A stretch of DNA of 64,000 nt, from positions 1,922,001 through 1,986,000 of the forward strand of contig CP036526.1 in assembly GCA_007741555.1 (NCBI GenBank), in the 5' to 3' direction. The notes under the pieces are model-generated. The model was not told the origin of the DNA. It saw nothing but the letters and a program-made list of their open reading frames with translations, and did no database searches. A program made the position numbers and the translations under genes. Each line of letters opens with the position of its first letter. Within the stretch, counting starts at the first letter, position 1. This DNA is from Stieleria marina. GTDB taxonomy: Bacteria > Planctomycetota > Planctomycetia > Pirellulales > Pirellulaceae. This document shows, piece by piece, positions 8,300-18,789 of the stretch.

Positions 8300-9742
8300 T
8301 TATTCGGATTCGCGAGGGATCAGTTCCATGACGACTTCGATTCGTTTTTTGCCCGGTTCGGTGAGCGTTACCGAAACGTTGCGGTCTCGCAGCTCCTTTT
8401 CCTTGGGCACCTGGTAATCGTCATGCGAAACACTGATCGACATTTTCCCCAAGGGCACGTCGCTTAGGATTGCCACCCCGTCTTTGTCGGACGTGCTCTC
8501 GTATCGCTGGGGCGACTTACAAAGCCGGTGCGGTTTGGGAGTCCAATCACGATCAAGAAAATCGGCGGTGGGGTAGATGGCACCAAGCCATTGCGATCCC
8601 GACATCTCAAATAGCTGATTCGGCCACGTCGCAAGCTTCGCTCCAGGCAGCGGTTTTCCGTCGGGTGTTTTGACGCTCACCTGGATTGACGCGGTTGGCG
8701 TCATCGGGATTTCCAAGTCGTCCCAAACGTCATGGCCGGATCCGTCATCGTCAAATTCTTTTTCGTCCAGATCGTGGGTGATTCCACGGGTAAAGAAACC
8801 ACCCGGTCCTTTACTGTCGATTATCCATCCGTCGCAAATCGCGATGAACTGAAGCTTGCCGGTCGGCGGCAACGACGGGAAATGATACGATCCATCGGGG
8901 CGAATTTCAGCAAAATCTTTCCAGCCGATCGACGCATTTTCCTTGGCGTGAACGTTACCATCGGGTTTGGGAATCGACCACGAAATCACAACGCCATTCG
9001 TGACGGGCCGTTTCACGTCATCCGAAAGCGTGCCGAATATTTCCAGCCCATTCTTGAGGGCCAGTCCACGCAGAGAGACCTTCTTTGATTCGGCAAAGTT
9101 GAGCGACAGAACTCGGCTAAACAAATGTCGCTGCTGTTCGCGATCGGCGCGCACTAACATGGTCTGGCGGCGACCGCGTGGAATGGATCGCGAACGCAGC
9201 ACACCGGGGCCTTCGCCCGCGATGAATTTGGGTTGGTTACCCGCGATCAACACGCTCAAGTTGGGGATGATTTGACGTTGGGGATCGACGGCTGAAACAA
9301 TCAGTTCGCAACCGGGAACCATCTGTTCGGTACAAGGGACGGCGGCGCAGGGAGTTTCGACGCGCCGCGAAATGAATTCGGCATGCGAAAGCGAATACGT
9401 GACCACCGTGGTGTGAACCCAGTCGGGATGCCTGCCGAATTTTTCGGGGACTTTGAATGTCGCTTTGCCCATTGCATCGGTAAAGACTTCCGGGCGTTTT
9501 CCAACGTTCGATGTCGGCCAGCCGTAGTGACTGCCTGGATCCTCTTTGACTCGCAGGCCAGTTCCAATGACCCGCACTCCCTGGAGTGGTTTGCCGGTTT
9601 CGTCGGTCACGGTCAACAAAAAATCGCCCGTGGGAACAGGGTGGGTGATCCGGTTGGGATCCAGTTCATCGGCCGATGCTGCCGGAGGGAGTGAACAAGA
9701 AAAGAGAATCGCGGATGCGACGATCGCGGTGGCCTTTGTCAC
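8300..9742 (-). CDS. Secreted protein with carboxypeptidase-regulatory-like beta domains
   Basis: 480 residues if read from the GTG at 9742, which is preceded by aaagaga at a suitable distance and yields a clean signal peptide (ends PPAASADE). The open frame continues up to 9865, but the extra 41 residues are Arg/Pro-rich and put the signal peptide inside the protein. The beginning reads DFLLTVTDETGKPLQGVRV and a later part SIQVSVKTPDGKPLPGAKL, both the entry strand of CarboxypepD_reg-like / PEGA-type beta-sandwich repeats, at roughly residues 40-130 and 345-480. No enzymatic motif. Probable role: extracytoplasmic structural or binding protein. Flanked by aroC and the M48 gene on the same strand but with gaps of 161 and 181 bp, so probably transcribed alone. 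Confidence 0.65.
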   Translation of the reverse strand: MTKATAIVASAILFSCSLPPAASADELDPNRITHPVPTGDFLLTVTDETGKPLQGVRVIGTGLRVKEDPGSHYGWPTSNVGKRPEVFTDAMGKATFKVPEKFGRHPDWVHTTVVTYSLSHAEFISRRVETPCAAVPCTEQMVPGCELIVSAVDPQRQIIPNLSVLIAGNQPKFIAGEGPGVLRSRSIPRGRRQTMLVRADREQQRHLFSRVLSLNFAESKKVSLRGLALKNGLEIFGTLSDDVKRPVTNGVVISWSIPKPDGNVHAKENASIGWKDFAEIRPDGSYHFPSLPPTGKLQFIAICDGWIIDSKGPGGFFTRGITHDLDEKEFDDDGSGHDVWDDLEIPMTPTASIQVSVKTPDGKPLPGAKLATWPNQLFEMSGSQWLGAIYPTADFLDRDWTPKPHRLCKSPQRYESTSDKDGVAILSDVPLGKMSISVSHDDYQVPKEKELRDRNVSVTLTEPGKKRIEVVMELIPRESE

Positions 9743-9903
9743 TGGAAATCTCTTTTGAACGGGGAGCCGATTTTGCCCAGGGCTGGATGACAGAGGAAAT
9801 TGTAAAGGATCGGCTCGGCGATTAACGCGTTTGGCAGCAGACGTTTTCGACGGCCGCCGGGGCAACGGGCAAGTTGCCCAGAGTTTGGACTGAAGGTAAA
9901 GGA

Positions 9904-11154
<1,251 letters not shown>

Positions 11155-11362
11155 TTGTATTCTCTTGTAGTCCACAACCGTTTTAGCAACGCACTGCAAA
11201 ACGGGACAATTGCCGCGGCTGCGGCCAGCATTAGTACGTCACGCTGGTAAACCAGCGTTCTGAAACCAGTTTCGCCAGTTCGATCGTTTTTGTCGACCGG
11301 AGGGACCGTCCACGAAACGCAGGCAAGCCCTTGGCCGAAGTCACTCGCGATCAATCGGTGGT

Positions 11363-13219
11363 CTATTTCGCGGGCGCTTTGGTCGCGTGATTGATAAGGT
11401 GACCAACGTATTTGCCAAGTCGAACAGGGGGCTTGGCGGCTTGGCGCGGAAGCGTTTTGATCGCCGCCGTAACGGCATCGTTCAAGTCGGCGTTCATGTC
11501 CAGCACATTGAGCGCCTCGATGGCAGCGTAATGACCGTAGTCGTTGACATTGGCAAGTTCGATGAGTCGGTTCGTGGCAAATTTCTGCTCCAGTTTGGCT
11601 AGCAGTAGTTCGTCGCAGGCAGCGATGGCGACGCTGGGAGATTCGTCCGCGGCCATCAATTTTAGCCTTGCCGCCTTTTCGGCTTCCATCGCTTTGACCT
11701 GGGGATGATTCGGTCCATAGGAATGGAGCAGCCGTTGAATGTCGGACGGGGCATTTTTGACAGACCAGAACCGAACGACGCTATCCCTGTCATCCAGGGA
11801 AATGTTCGTTCCCATCGCTGCGTCAACGATTTGCTCGAAAGGCACTTCACCCGAACGAGCATATTCAAGCGGTGACAGGCTGCCACTGCGGCGGTGCATT
11901 TCGGCTTCGGGAAAGACGCCCATGTCGCGAGTGTCGATCATCCAGTCGCGGACTGCCTGACGCATGGTTGCGACTCGCTCGGCGTGCTCTGGTTTGGTTG
12001 CCAGATTGATTGTTTCGTCCGGATCGCTTTCCAAGTCGAACAACTCTTCGGTCGGTTTGGTTTTCCAGACTTTGGCTTGCGCGTCGTTTAACTTGCCCGC
12101 ATCGAACATTTCTTTCCAAAGACGTGTCGTCGTCGTTTGGAACATGTAGTCGACGTACTTTAGGTAAGGCCGGTGTGGGTAGAAATGTTTCATGTAGACA
12201 TAGCGGCCGTCGGTGCAGGACCGGACCATGTCGATGCGTTCGTCCATTCGGCCGCGGTATCCGAACAAGTACGATTTGCTTTTACCACTGAACTTGCCTG
12301 CAAACGGAACTCCCTGCATGTTCGTTGGCGGTTTGACTCCAGCCAAGCTGATCGCGGTTGGCCCCATGTCCACAAACGACGTCAAGCGATTGGACATCGC
12401 GCCGCTTTGATAGTCGGCCGGCGCCAAATCTTTGAATTTCGCCGGGACGTGCAAGATGAACGGCACATGCAGCCCCGAATTAAACGGCCAGCGTTTGCTG
12501 CGCGGCATGCCGCTGCCGTGATCGCCGTAGTAAAACACAATTGTCGAATCAGCCAGCCCGTCTTTATCCAACTGTTTTAGGACTTTGCCCACCTGCGCGT
12601 CCATCTCCGTCATTTTGTCGTAGTACTGGGCCCAGTCGCGACGGACTTCGTAAACGTCTGGTTGATAAGCGGGAACGCGAGCATTGGCGGGATCATGGAT
12701 CAACGTATGCGGCTTGCTGCGAATCTTACTTTCGTGGCTGATCGTGATATTGAAGATCGAAAAGAAAGGCGTCTGCTTGCTGGGGCGGTCACGCCAATGA
12801 GCTTTCTTGCTGCTTTGGTCCCAGTCGACGTCGCCGTTGGCAAAGTTGTAGTCGGTCTTGGAATTGTTAGTGCAGTAGTAGCCGGCTTCCTTTAATACCT
12901 GGGGATACAGTTTCAAGTCGGCTGGCAGTTTGACCCCGCTACGCATGTGATGGCCGCCCAAGCTGGTTGCGTGCATACCGGAAATCAGCGTTGTTCGTGC
13001 GGGGGCACAGACGGGCGCATTGGACCAGCACATTTTGTAACGCAGTGATTTCTGTGCCAACGCATCCAAGTTTGGCGTGTCCGCATACTCGTCGCCGTAG
13101 CACCCCAATTGCGGACCATTGTCTTCACTGGTGATCCACAAAATGTTGGGACGATCGGCAGCAATCGCAGATGACGTCAGTAGGAGGACACACAGCCCAG
13201 TACGTAGCAATGGATTCAT
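11363..13219 (-). CDS. Secreted sulfatase with C-terminal extension
   Basis: 618 residues from ATG 13219, chosen because it begins a signal peptide (MNPLLRTGLC..., cleavage after SAIAA). Formylglycine motif CAPARTTLISG with C71 and R75; the first metal-ligand pair reads SEDN (E32-D33) rather than DD, as in one branch of planctomycete sulfatases. YYGDHGSGMPRSKR supplies the later Asp/His ligands. After the sulfatase fold (to about residue 470) comes a helical extension of about 150 residues resembling HEAT repeats (for example FATNRLIELANVNDYGHYAA). The DUF1501 gene ends 55 bp upstream on the same strand, and the PSCyt1 gene precedes that, so the three may form an operon for polysaccharide or sulfated substrate use. 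Confidence 0.88.
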   Translation of the reverse strand: MNPLLRTGLCVLLLTSSAIAADRPNILWITSEDNGPQLGCYGDEYADTPNLDALAQKSLRYKMCWSNAPVCAPARTTLISGMHATSLGGHHMRSGVKLPADLKLYPQVLKEAGYYCTNNSKTDYNFANGDVDWDQSSKKAHWRDRPSKQTPFFSIFNITISHESKIRSKPHTLIHDPANARVPAYQPDVYEVRRDWAQYYDKMTEMDAQVGKVLKQLDKDGLADSTIVFYYGDHGSGMPRSKRWPFNSGLHVPFILHVPAKFKDLAPADYQSGAMSNRLTSFVDMGPTAISLAGVKPPTNMQGVPFAGKFSGKSKSYLFGYRGRMDERIDMVRSCTDGRYVYMKHFYPHRPYLKYVDYMFQTTTTRLWKEMFDAGKLNDAQAKVWKTKPTEELFDLESDPDETINLATKPEHAERVATMRQAVRDWMIDTRDMGVFPEAEMHRRSGSLSPLEYARSGEVPFEQIVDAAMGTNISLDDRDSVVRFWSVKNAPSDIQRLLHSYGPNHPQVKAMEAEKAARLKLMAADESPSVAIAACDELLLAKLEQKFATNRLIELANVNDYGHYAAIEALNVLDMNADLNDAVTAAIKTLPRQAAKPPVRLGKYVGHLINHATKAPAK

Positions 13220-13274
13220 GTTTGACTCAGAAGACAAGAGGACAGGAGAGGCGATATTGTAGTCGCCAGCGATG

Positions 13275-14687
13275 TTAGGCGAACAAGTCACTGACGACCC
13301 GGCCGTGCACGTCGGTCAGGCGGTAGTCGCGGCCAGAATAGCGGAACGTAAGGCGTTTGTGGTCGATCCCCATCAGGTGCAAAACCGTGGCGTGCAGGTC
13401 ATGCACATGAACACGTTTGTCGATCGCGTGCATGCCGAATTCGTCGGTGGCCCCATAGGTCAGGCCGCCTCGCACGCCGCCGCCAGCAAGCAGCATGGAA
13501 AAGCCCGTGTTGTGATGATCGCGGCCGGCTTTCTTGAGGTCTTTTGATTTGTCGATCTGTGCGTACGGTGTGCGTCCAAATTCGCCGCCCCAAATGACCA
13601 GTGTGTCCTCCAGCATTCCGCGTTGTTTCAGATCGGTAAGCAGCGCTGCGGTCGCCCGGTCGCTGTCGGCGCAGAGCGTTTGGTGCCCTGAGTTGTTGTT
13701 CTTGTGAGTGTCCCAAGGTTGCTTGCTGCCTTTTTTGACATAAAAACACTGGACGACTCGCACGCCCCGTTCCAGCAATCGACGGGCCAGTAGACAACTG
13801 CGTCCAAATTCGCTGTCGCCGTAGGATTCGCGCGTGGCCTGAGATTCGTTTTTCAAATCAAACGCCTCGGAGGCTTCGGACTGCATTTTGAAAGCCATCT
13901 CCATCGCGCGGATGTGCGTCTCCAAAGCAGCTTCGCCGGGGCGGTCGGCCAAGTGTTTTTTGTTCAGCGTCTGAATTAGATCCAGTTGTCGACGCTGCGT
14001 GGAGCGGTTCATGCTGGGGTGACGAATGTTTGCGATCAATTTTTCGATGTCGCGATGATTGGTGTCGACCTCGACGCCTTGATGCTGGCCAGGCAGAAAC
14101 GCATTGGACCAAAGCTGCGGACCGACGACGGGCTGCCCCGGTGCGAGCGCGACAAACGAAGGGAGGTTTTCGTTTTCACTGCCCAGGCCATACGACAACC
14201 ACGAACCCATGCTGGGGCGGATGGGCTGCTGATTGCCGGACTGCATCAATAGTAGTCCGGGTTCATGATTGGGGACGTCGGTATGCATCGACCGAATGTT
14301 GCAAAGATCATCGGCGTGCTGAGACAATCGCGGGAACAATTCGCTCATCTCCATGCCGCTTTCGCCGTGTGCAGCAAATTTGAAAGGCGACGGCATGTAT
14401 CCCGCCGCGCGATTGGCATTGAAAAGTTCTTGGTCGGGTGCCTTGCCTTCGTGTTTGGCCAGTGCTGGTTTGGGGTCGAACGTATCGACGTGTGACGGCG
14501 CTCCGTTCATAAACAAAAAGATGACCCGTTTGGCGCGAGCCGGATGATGCAGCCCATTTGTTGCGGGTGTCTTGCCGTCGGACCCGAGCGATTGCTGAGC
14601 CGACATCGCACCGAGCAATCCTACGGTGCCGAACCCCGCGCCGGCGGTGCGAAAAAAGTCGCGTCGTTGTGGTTGATCATGCGTCAT
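13275..14687 (-). CDS. DUF1501 protein with Tat-type leader
   Basis: 470 residues from ATG 14687. It begins with a twin-arginine leader, RRDFFRTAGAGFGTVGLLGAM, indicating export in folded form. The body carries DUF1501 features: RVIFLFMNGAPSHVDTFDPKP, DTHKNNNSGHQTLC and VIWGGEFGRTPYAQ. DUF1501 belongs to the alkaline phosphatase/sulfatase superfamily; its substrate is not known. In planctomycetes it is almost always next to a PSCyt1/DUF1549/DUF1553 gene, as here: the upstream gene ends 35 bp before this start. Downstream is a sulfatase. The genes probably work together outside the cytoplasm. Confidence 0.9.
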   Translation of the reverse strand: MTHDQPQRRDFFRTAGAGFGTVGLLGAMSAQQSLGSDGKTPATNGLHHPARAKRVIFLFMNGAPSHVDTFDPKPALAKHEGKAPDQELFNANRAAGYMPSPFKFAAHGESGMEMSELFPRLSQHADDLCNIRSMHTDVPNHEPGLLLMQSGNQQPIRPSMGSWLSYGLGSENENLPSFVALAPGQPVVGPQLWSNAFLPGQHQGVEVDTNHRDIEKLIANIRHPSMNRSTQRRQLDLIQTLNKKHLADRPGEAALETHIRAMEMAFKMQSEASEAFDLKNESQATRESYGDSEFGRSCLLARRLLERGVRVVQCFYVKKGSKQPWDTHKNNNSGHQTLCADSDRATAALLTDLKQRGMLEDTLVIWGGEFGRTPYAQIDKSKDLKKAGRDHHNTGFSMLLAGGGVRGGLTYGATDEFGMHAIDKRVHVHDLHATVLHLMGIDHKRLTFRYSGRDYRLTDVHGRVVSDLFA

Positions 14688-14721
14688 GGAAAATCGTGGG
14701 AATAAAAGGCGGCGGGGCGGC

Positions 14722-16914
14722 TCAATCGATCATGAACATTTCGTTGCTGATCAATAACGCTTGCAGGTACTGTGGCCACGCCTGCTGGCTACCGTCGAGG
14801 AGATAGTTTTCGCCAAGCGTGATCTCCTGGCGGGTTGGCTGCCGGGCGTAAAGAGTTTGATACGCGGTTTGAATCGCCGACTGGTGCGACTGGCTGGTGA
14901 TTGGGATGCGGTCGGACAACGCCGTGGATTGGGCAATCAAAAAGGGGCTGTTCAGCAAAAACAGTTTTTGCAGCGGCGTCGTTGTCTCGTGCCGTTTGGC
15001 ACTGTGCGCATTGGGATCCGGGAAATCGAAACGTGCCAAAAGCGGATTCAGGCCCAGGCGACTGATTTTGCTGTAAAGCGTCCGCCGCCTTGAATCTTTC
15101 GTGTCGGGCTCAATGGAAACGCCACCGATGCTAGTTTCCATTCGTCCGGCCACGGCCAACAATGCATCGCGGTATCCTTCGGCGCTTAGCCGTCGACGAT
15201 TCATCCGCCAGCGAAGTGTGTTTTCAGGATCGATGGCGGCTTTGGCGGGATCGATGTCACTGGATTGGCGATAAGTCGACGAAAGGACAATCTCGCGTTG
15301 CAGCCATTTCAAGGACCAATCGTTTTCCATGAACCGTACCGAAAGATCGTCTAGCAGTTGAGGATGAGTCGGGCGGGAACCAAACTTTCCAAAATTGCTG
15401 GGCGTTGCGACCAACGGGGCTCCCATCAATTGCATCCAAATGCGATTGACGATCACACGCGCGGTCAGTGGGTTTTTGCGATCCGCGATCGCGTTTGCCA
15501 AATCGCCTCGGCCGCTCCCGTTGCTGAGCGGGATGGGTTGTTTGCTTAGCACGGTCAAAAAGGTCCGTTCAACCAAGGGGCCTTTGTTCGTTGCGTCGCC
15601 ACGGATCTGAATCGCAATGTCGGTCGGCTTTCCTTCGCGGACGATGTGGACGGCGTCTTGCGGTTTCTTGGCTTCGCCCTTTTTCTTCTTGCCGGTTTGT
15701 TTTTCGACCGTGTCATTGATGGGGCGATTAAACATCTCGGTGCCGGCAAAGACTCCTGCCAAGGCGTAGTAGTCCGACGTGGGGATTGGATCGAATTTAT
15801 GATCGTGGCAGCGTGCACAGGCGACGGTCAAACCGATCAGGCCTCGCGATACCGTATCAATGCGGTCTTCCCATTCGTCGGCCATCACGGTCGGGTCGTT
15901 GCGGCGATAGTACTTGGGGCCAAGGCCAAGTAACCCCAGAGCAAGGTGTGCGTCTTGGTCGTCCGGAACGATCAGGTCCGCGGCCAGCTGCAGTTTGATG
16001 AATTGATCAAACGGCATGTCGCCCGCCAGCGCGCTGATGACCCAGTCGCGGTATCGGTACGCGTTGGGATACGTTAGCGAATCGTTGCCGCCGACAATGT
16101 GAGCTTGGTCTTCGGCATACCGCACGACATCCAGCCACATGCGGCTCCAGCGTTCGGCACGACGTGGATCGCTCAAAAGACGCTCGATTAGGCGTTGATA
16201 CGAAGTGGGCGAATCATCGGACAAAAAACGCTCAACATCGCGGGGCGTCGGTGGCAATCCGGTCAAATCAAACGTTACGCGCCGAATCAGAGTTTGGCGG
16301 TCGGCGGCGGCGTTGGGGGCGATGCCAGCGGATTCGAGTCGATGGAGCACGAACGCATCGATTTTGCCCGCGGCCCAGTCTGTCGCTTTCGCCGACGGTG
16401 GTTGGTGCTTGATGGGTTCTTGAAACGACCAAAACGCTCTGGCTTGGTCCCAGTCGATGTCGCTGGCAGGGTTGGACTGGGGAAGCGAATCGTTGGCGCG
16501 CGGATCGGCGGCCCCTAGTGCGATCCATTTTTCAAAATCTTGGGCGACCGCTTCGCTCAGTTTTCCGTCCGGTGGCATCTCCATTTCTTCGTAACGAATC
16601 GCCGCCAGCAGCAAACTCTTTTCTGGTTCGCCGGGCATCACTGCGGCGCCATTGTCGCCGCCGCGAACCATTGCGTCGGGGTGATCCAGTCGCAGTCCGC
16701 CTTGGATGACGTCCGAATCGCCGGAGTGGCACTCGTAGCAGTGCTGAACCAATACCGGGCGAATCTTGCGTTCAAAGAACTCAATTTGCTGGTCTTGTTG
16801 TTCGTTGGCGCTGGCAGGCAGGCAGAAGACTGCCAGGCAAAATGAGACCGCCAGGCACAACGAAACTGCTAGACGCAATGAAACCGACCGGGAAATCAAG
16901 CGTGTAAAGTGCAC
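14722..16914 (-). CDS. PSCyt1-DUF1549-DUF1553 planctomycete cytochrome-type protein
   Basis: 730 residues from a GTG at 16914. The signal peptide (residues 1-36) has a hydrophobic core built from repeated LCLAVS-like units. Residues about 40-125 form the PSCyt1 domain, with haem attachment site CYECH (C59, C62, H63) and the later EMPPDGKLS. DUF1549 follows (DWAAGKIDAFVLHRLE, TRRVTFDLTGLPPTPRD) and then DUF1553 (NPLTARVIVNRIWMQLMGAPLV, THPQLLDDL). The CaM-like or Concanavalin insert sometimes found between the two DUFs is absent, so the protein is shorter than many members (800-1100). A mono-haem periplasmic protein is expected; the paired role with DUF1501 is conserved in the phylum but biochemically undefined. 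Confidence 0.92.
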   Translation of the reverse strand: MHFTRLISRSVSLRLAVSLCLAVSFCLAVFCLPASANEQQDQQIEFFERKIRPVLVQHCYECHSGDSDVIQGGLRLDHPDAMVRGGDNGAAVMPGEPEKSLLLAAIRYEEMEMPPDGKLSEAVAQDFEKWIALGAADPRANDSLPQSNPASDIDWDQARAFWSFQEPIKHQPPSAKATDWAAGKIDAFVLHRLESAGIAPNAAADRQTLIRRVTFDLTGLPPTPRDVERFLSDDSPTSYQRLIERLLSDPRRAERWSRMWLDVVRYAEDQAHIVGGNDSLTYPNAYRYRDWVISALAGDMPFDQFIKLQLAADLIVPDDQDAHLALGLLGLGPKYYRRNDPTVMADEWEDRIDTVSRGLIGLTVACARCHDHKFDPIPTSDYYALAGVFAGTEMFNRPINDTVEKQTGKKKKGEAKKPQDAVHIVREGKPTDIAIQIRGDATNKGPLVERTFLTVLSKQPIPLSNGSGRGDLANAIADRKNPLTARVIVNRIWMQLMGAPLVATPSNFGKFGSRPTHPQLLDDLSVRFMENDWSLKWLQREIVLSSTYRQSSDIDPAKAAIDPENTLRWRMNRRRLSAEGYRDALLAVAGRMETSIGGVSIEPDTKDSRRRTLYSKISRLGLNPLLARFDFPDPNAHSAKRHETTTPLQKLFLLNSPFLIAQSTALSDRIPITSQSHQSAIQTAYQTLYARQPTRQEITLGENYLLDGSQQAWPQYLQALLISNEMFMID
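16813..16884 (-). repeat. 18-bp tandem repeat within a signal peptide
   Basis: Three clear units on the plus strand, tgccaggcaaaatgagac, cgccaggcacaacgaaac and tgctagacgcaatgaaac (16831-16884), and a degraded fourth at 16813-16830. In the minus-strand gene they encode VSLRLA, VSLCLA, VSFCLA and VFCLPA, i.e. the hydrophobic core of the signal peptide of the PSCyt1 protein. The phase of 18 bp keeps the frame. Confidence 0.8.
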
Positions 16915-17046
16915 GGTGATTGCAAATTCAGGGAGGGGAGGCAGGGGCGGCGGGTTGGCCGTCAGGAGGGACCTCCATTCTAGCGGAATCGGTACTCCGC
17001 GACAGCAAAATTTAGCTTTCCTGCGATGCTCTTCGTGCGAATCCGA

Positions 17047-18027
17047 TCAGTACCACAATCCTGCGACATGCCAGCGAGGCCCCTTGCGAACGCGGTTCTG
17101 GTCATGCGGTGCCAAACGTTGTCGCGGACGTGGAGTGTGCTGCAGTTGCGGCAAAACCGATTGGTCGGCCAAAAAGGATTCGCCGGCTGCGATGATTCGG
17201 CGGACACGTTCATCGGTGGGCGGGTGAGTCCGCAGCATGGCCGGAGTGGTTTGTGTCTTGCGCCCCGCGAAAATCCACGGAAAGCCTCCGCCGGATGTCG
17301 CACGTTCAAGTTTCGTCAGCGCGGACGCTAGGCCGCCCGCATCGCCAGTGAGAGCGACCGCGCCCAAGTCGGCATTGAATTCGCGCGCCCGTGACAAAGC
17401 AAGCTGCATCAAGTTGTTGATCATCGGAGCACTGATCAGAAGGATCGCAACCAGCAACAGCATGTAGCCACCATTCATCATCGCCGAGGGCACCGCCAAG
17501 AACAGCATCAGTTGTCCCATTTGCGAAAGCCCGCCGGTGATTCGCGAAACGCCATCCGCAATTCCCAGCACTCGCATGTCTTTGTGGCGAATGTGGCTGA
17601 CTTCGTGAGCCAGCACACCGGCGACTTCGCGGGGATTCAAAATCCGTAGCAAGCCATCGGTGATCGCGACTGCACTATCGCGTTGGCTGCCGACGGCAAA
17701 CGCATTCAACGTCCGCGACGGAATGTAGTACAGCTTGGGGGAAACCGGCAATTCTGCTCGCTGGACCAACTGAGCGAATAGGTCAATCAACTCGGGTGAC
17801 GATGAGCGAGGGATTTCCTGGGCCTTGTACATCTTCAAGACCAACTGCGGCGACACGCGAGGGGAAAGGAACGCCATGGCCAAGCAAGTCGCGATGGCTA
17901 ACCCAAATCCCAGCGGTCCGCCCAATACATAGCCGATCAGCGCAACGACGCAGGCCATTCCAAAGATGAGCAATCCCGATTGAATGCGATTGCCGCGGAT
18001 GTTCGATGTGATGTGATCGTTGGGCAC
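17047..18027 (-). CDS. Membrane zinc metalloprotease, M48 family (HtpX-like)
   Basis: 326 residues from the GTG at 18027, where the sequence becomes PNDHITSNIRGNRIQSG; the open frame goes on to a TTG at 18093. Two N-terminal membrane segments (about residues 17-55), catalytic HEVSH at 141-145 followed by IRHKDMRV, two more membrane segments (about 165-205), then the Glu-ligand region SRAREFNADLGA. Size and order match HtpX. After the catalytic domain there is an Arg/Pro/His-rich tail. Expected role: quality control of misfolded inner-membrane proteins. A terminator upstream (18182-18216) separates it from the preceding minus-strand gene. Confidence 0.88.
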   Translation of the reverse strand: MPNDHITSNIRGNRIQSGLLIFGMACVVALIGYVLGGPLGFGLAIATCLAMAFLSPRVSPQLVLKMYKAQEIPRSSSPELIDLFAQLVQRAELPVSPKLYYIPSRTLNAFAVGSQRDSAVAITDGLLRILNPREVAGVLAHEVSHIRHKDMRVLGIADGVSRITGGLSQMGQLMLFLAVPSAMMNGGYMLLLVAILLISAPMINNLMQLALSRAREFNADLGAVALTGDAGGLASALTKLERATSGGGFPWIFAGRKTQTTPAMLRTHPPTDERVRRIIAAGESFLADQSVLPQLQHTPRPRQRLAPHDQNRVRKGPRWHVAGLWY

Positions 18028-18369
18028 AGTCTGATGGCTTGGGAGAATGGAAACGTTGTCAGTCGAAACGCATTGTATCAAAACCACACCCAACGCAGCG
18101 GCCCGTTGGACGCGTCACCTTGCCCTTTGGTGCTGCTGAATACCGTTCGTTGCTGGCAGCACGCAGTAAGCAGACGGCAACAAAAAAGGGCCAGCGGGTG
18201 GTGTTCCCGCTGGCCCGATTGAATCAATCCCGTTAGGGTTCGATGGGTGGCCCACGCTGGCAAAGCCAACTGATAAACATCAGCGTGACTTCCGCCAACG
18301 TTGCCTCGGGAGAAAGGATCGCAAGCGCGAGTCGGGCCAATCGGTAACCGATTGAGAATCGCGCGTAGT
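18028..18369. other. Intergenic stretch between M48 protease and small membrane protein genes
   Basis: Contains the minus-strand terminator at 18182-18216. The remainder (18217-18369) has frames open on the minus strand, but they run out of phase with the gene upstream and lack a ribosome-binding site. It is the 3' untranslated region of the upstream gene as far as I can see. The promoter of the protease gene should lie in 18028-18180; no clear -35/-10 pair seen. Confidence 0.5.
18182..18216 (-). terminator. Rho-independent terminator (minus strand)
   Basis: Perfect 11-bp stem, gggccagcggg (18188-18198) and cccgctggccc (18206-18216), with a 7-base loop. On the plus strand it is preceded by six A at 18182-18187, so in the minus-strand transcript the hairpin is followed by a U-run. 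It lies 154 bp beyond the stop of the minus-strand gene at 18370-18789 and ends that transcript before the M48 protease gene. Confidence 0.88.
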
Positions 18370-18789
18370 TTACCTTGGCCTGGCTCCAGAGGCGTGCGAC
18401 TTTTTTGACGCAGAACGCTGATCGCTGCCGACAACTGACGCCTTTGCGTTGACGGAATTCGCCAACGTTCCCATCAAGGCTTCGTGCCGAGTCGCGGTTG
18501 CTCGCTCGTGCTTTTCGCGTTGAGCCAACTCCTTTCGCTTCAACTCCTCGTCGCTCATTCGCGTAAAGTAGCTGCGGATCAAAAGAGCGCCGCCGACAAC
18601 AAAGCTTGCTACAAAGACCAAGCCACCTTGCGTGTACAAGGCCGTTTCGAAACGACCTTCCCACGATTCTTGCTCGGGCCAGTGCGTCATCACCTCACGC
18701 AAGATCAAGTGACCATGCGAAAGGACCATCGTCGCGACCATGGTGATCGAACACCACACGGTCGTGATTAACTTGTGCTTAGGACTCAT
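18370..18789 (-). CDS. Small two-TM membrane protein, unknown function
   Basis: 139 residues from ATG 18789, fixed by a strong ribosome-binding site (aggagg, six bases upstream); the frame itself extends to 18870. Two hydrophobic helices (about residues 7-30 and 52-75) are followed by a cytoplasmic-looking charged helix (DEELKRKELAQREKHERATATR, read in parts) and a Ser/Ala-rich basic tail. No family recognised. It is a single-gene unit with its own terminator. The charged post-membrane helix suggests a coiled coil or protein contact site. Function unknown. Confidence 0.7.
   Translation of the reverse strand: MSPKHKLITTVWCSITMVATMVLSHGHLILREVMTHWPEQESWEGRFETALYTQGGLVFVASFVVGGALLIRSYFTRMSDEELKRKELAQREKHERATATRHEALMGTLANSVNAKASVVGSDQRSASKKSHASGARPR

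Noticed and set aside
18233-18664. 143-codon minus-strand frame overlapping the small membrane protein
   Set aside because: The overlapping frame at 18370-18789 has an aggagg ribosome-binding site and membrane helices; this one has neither.
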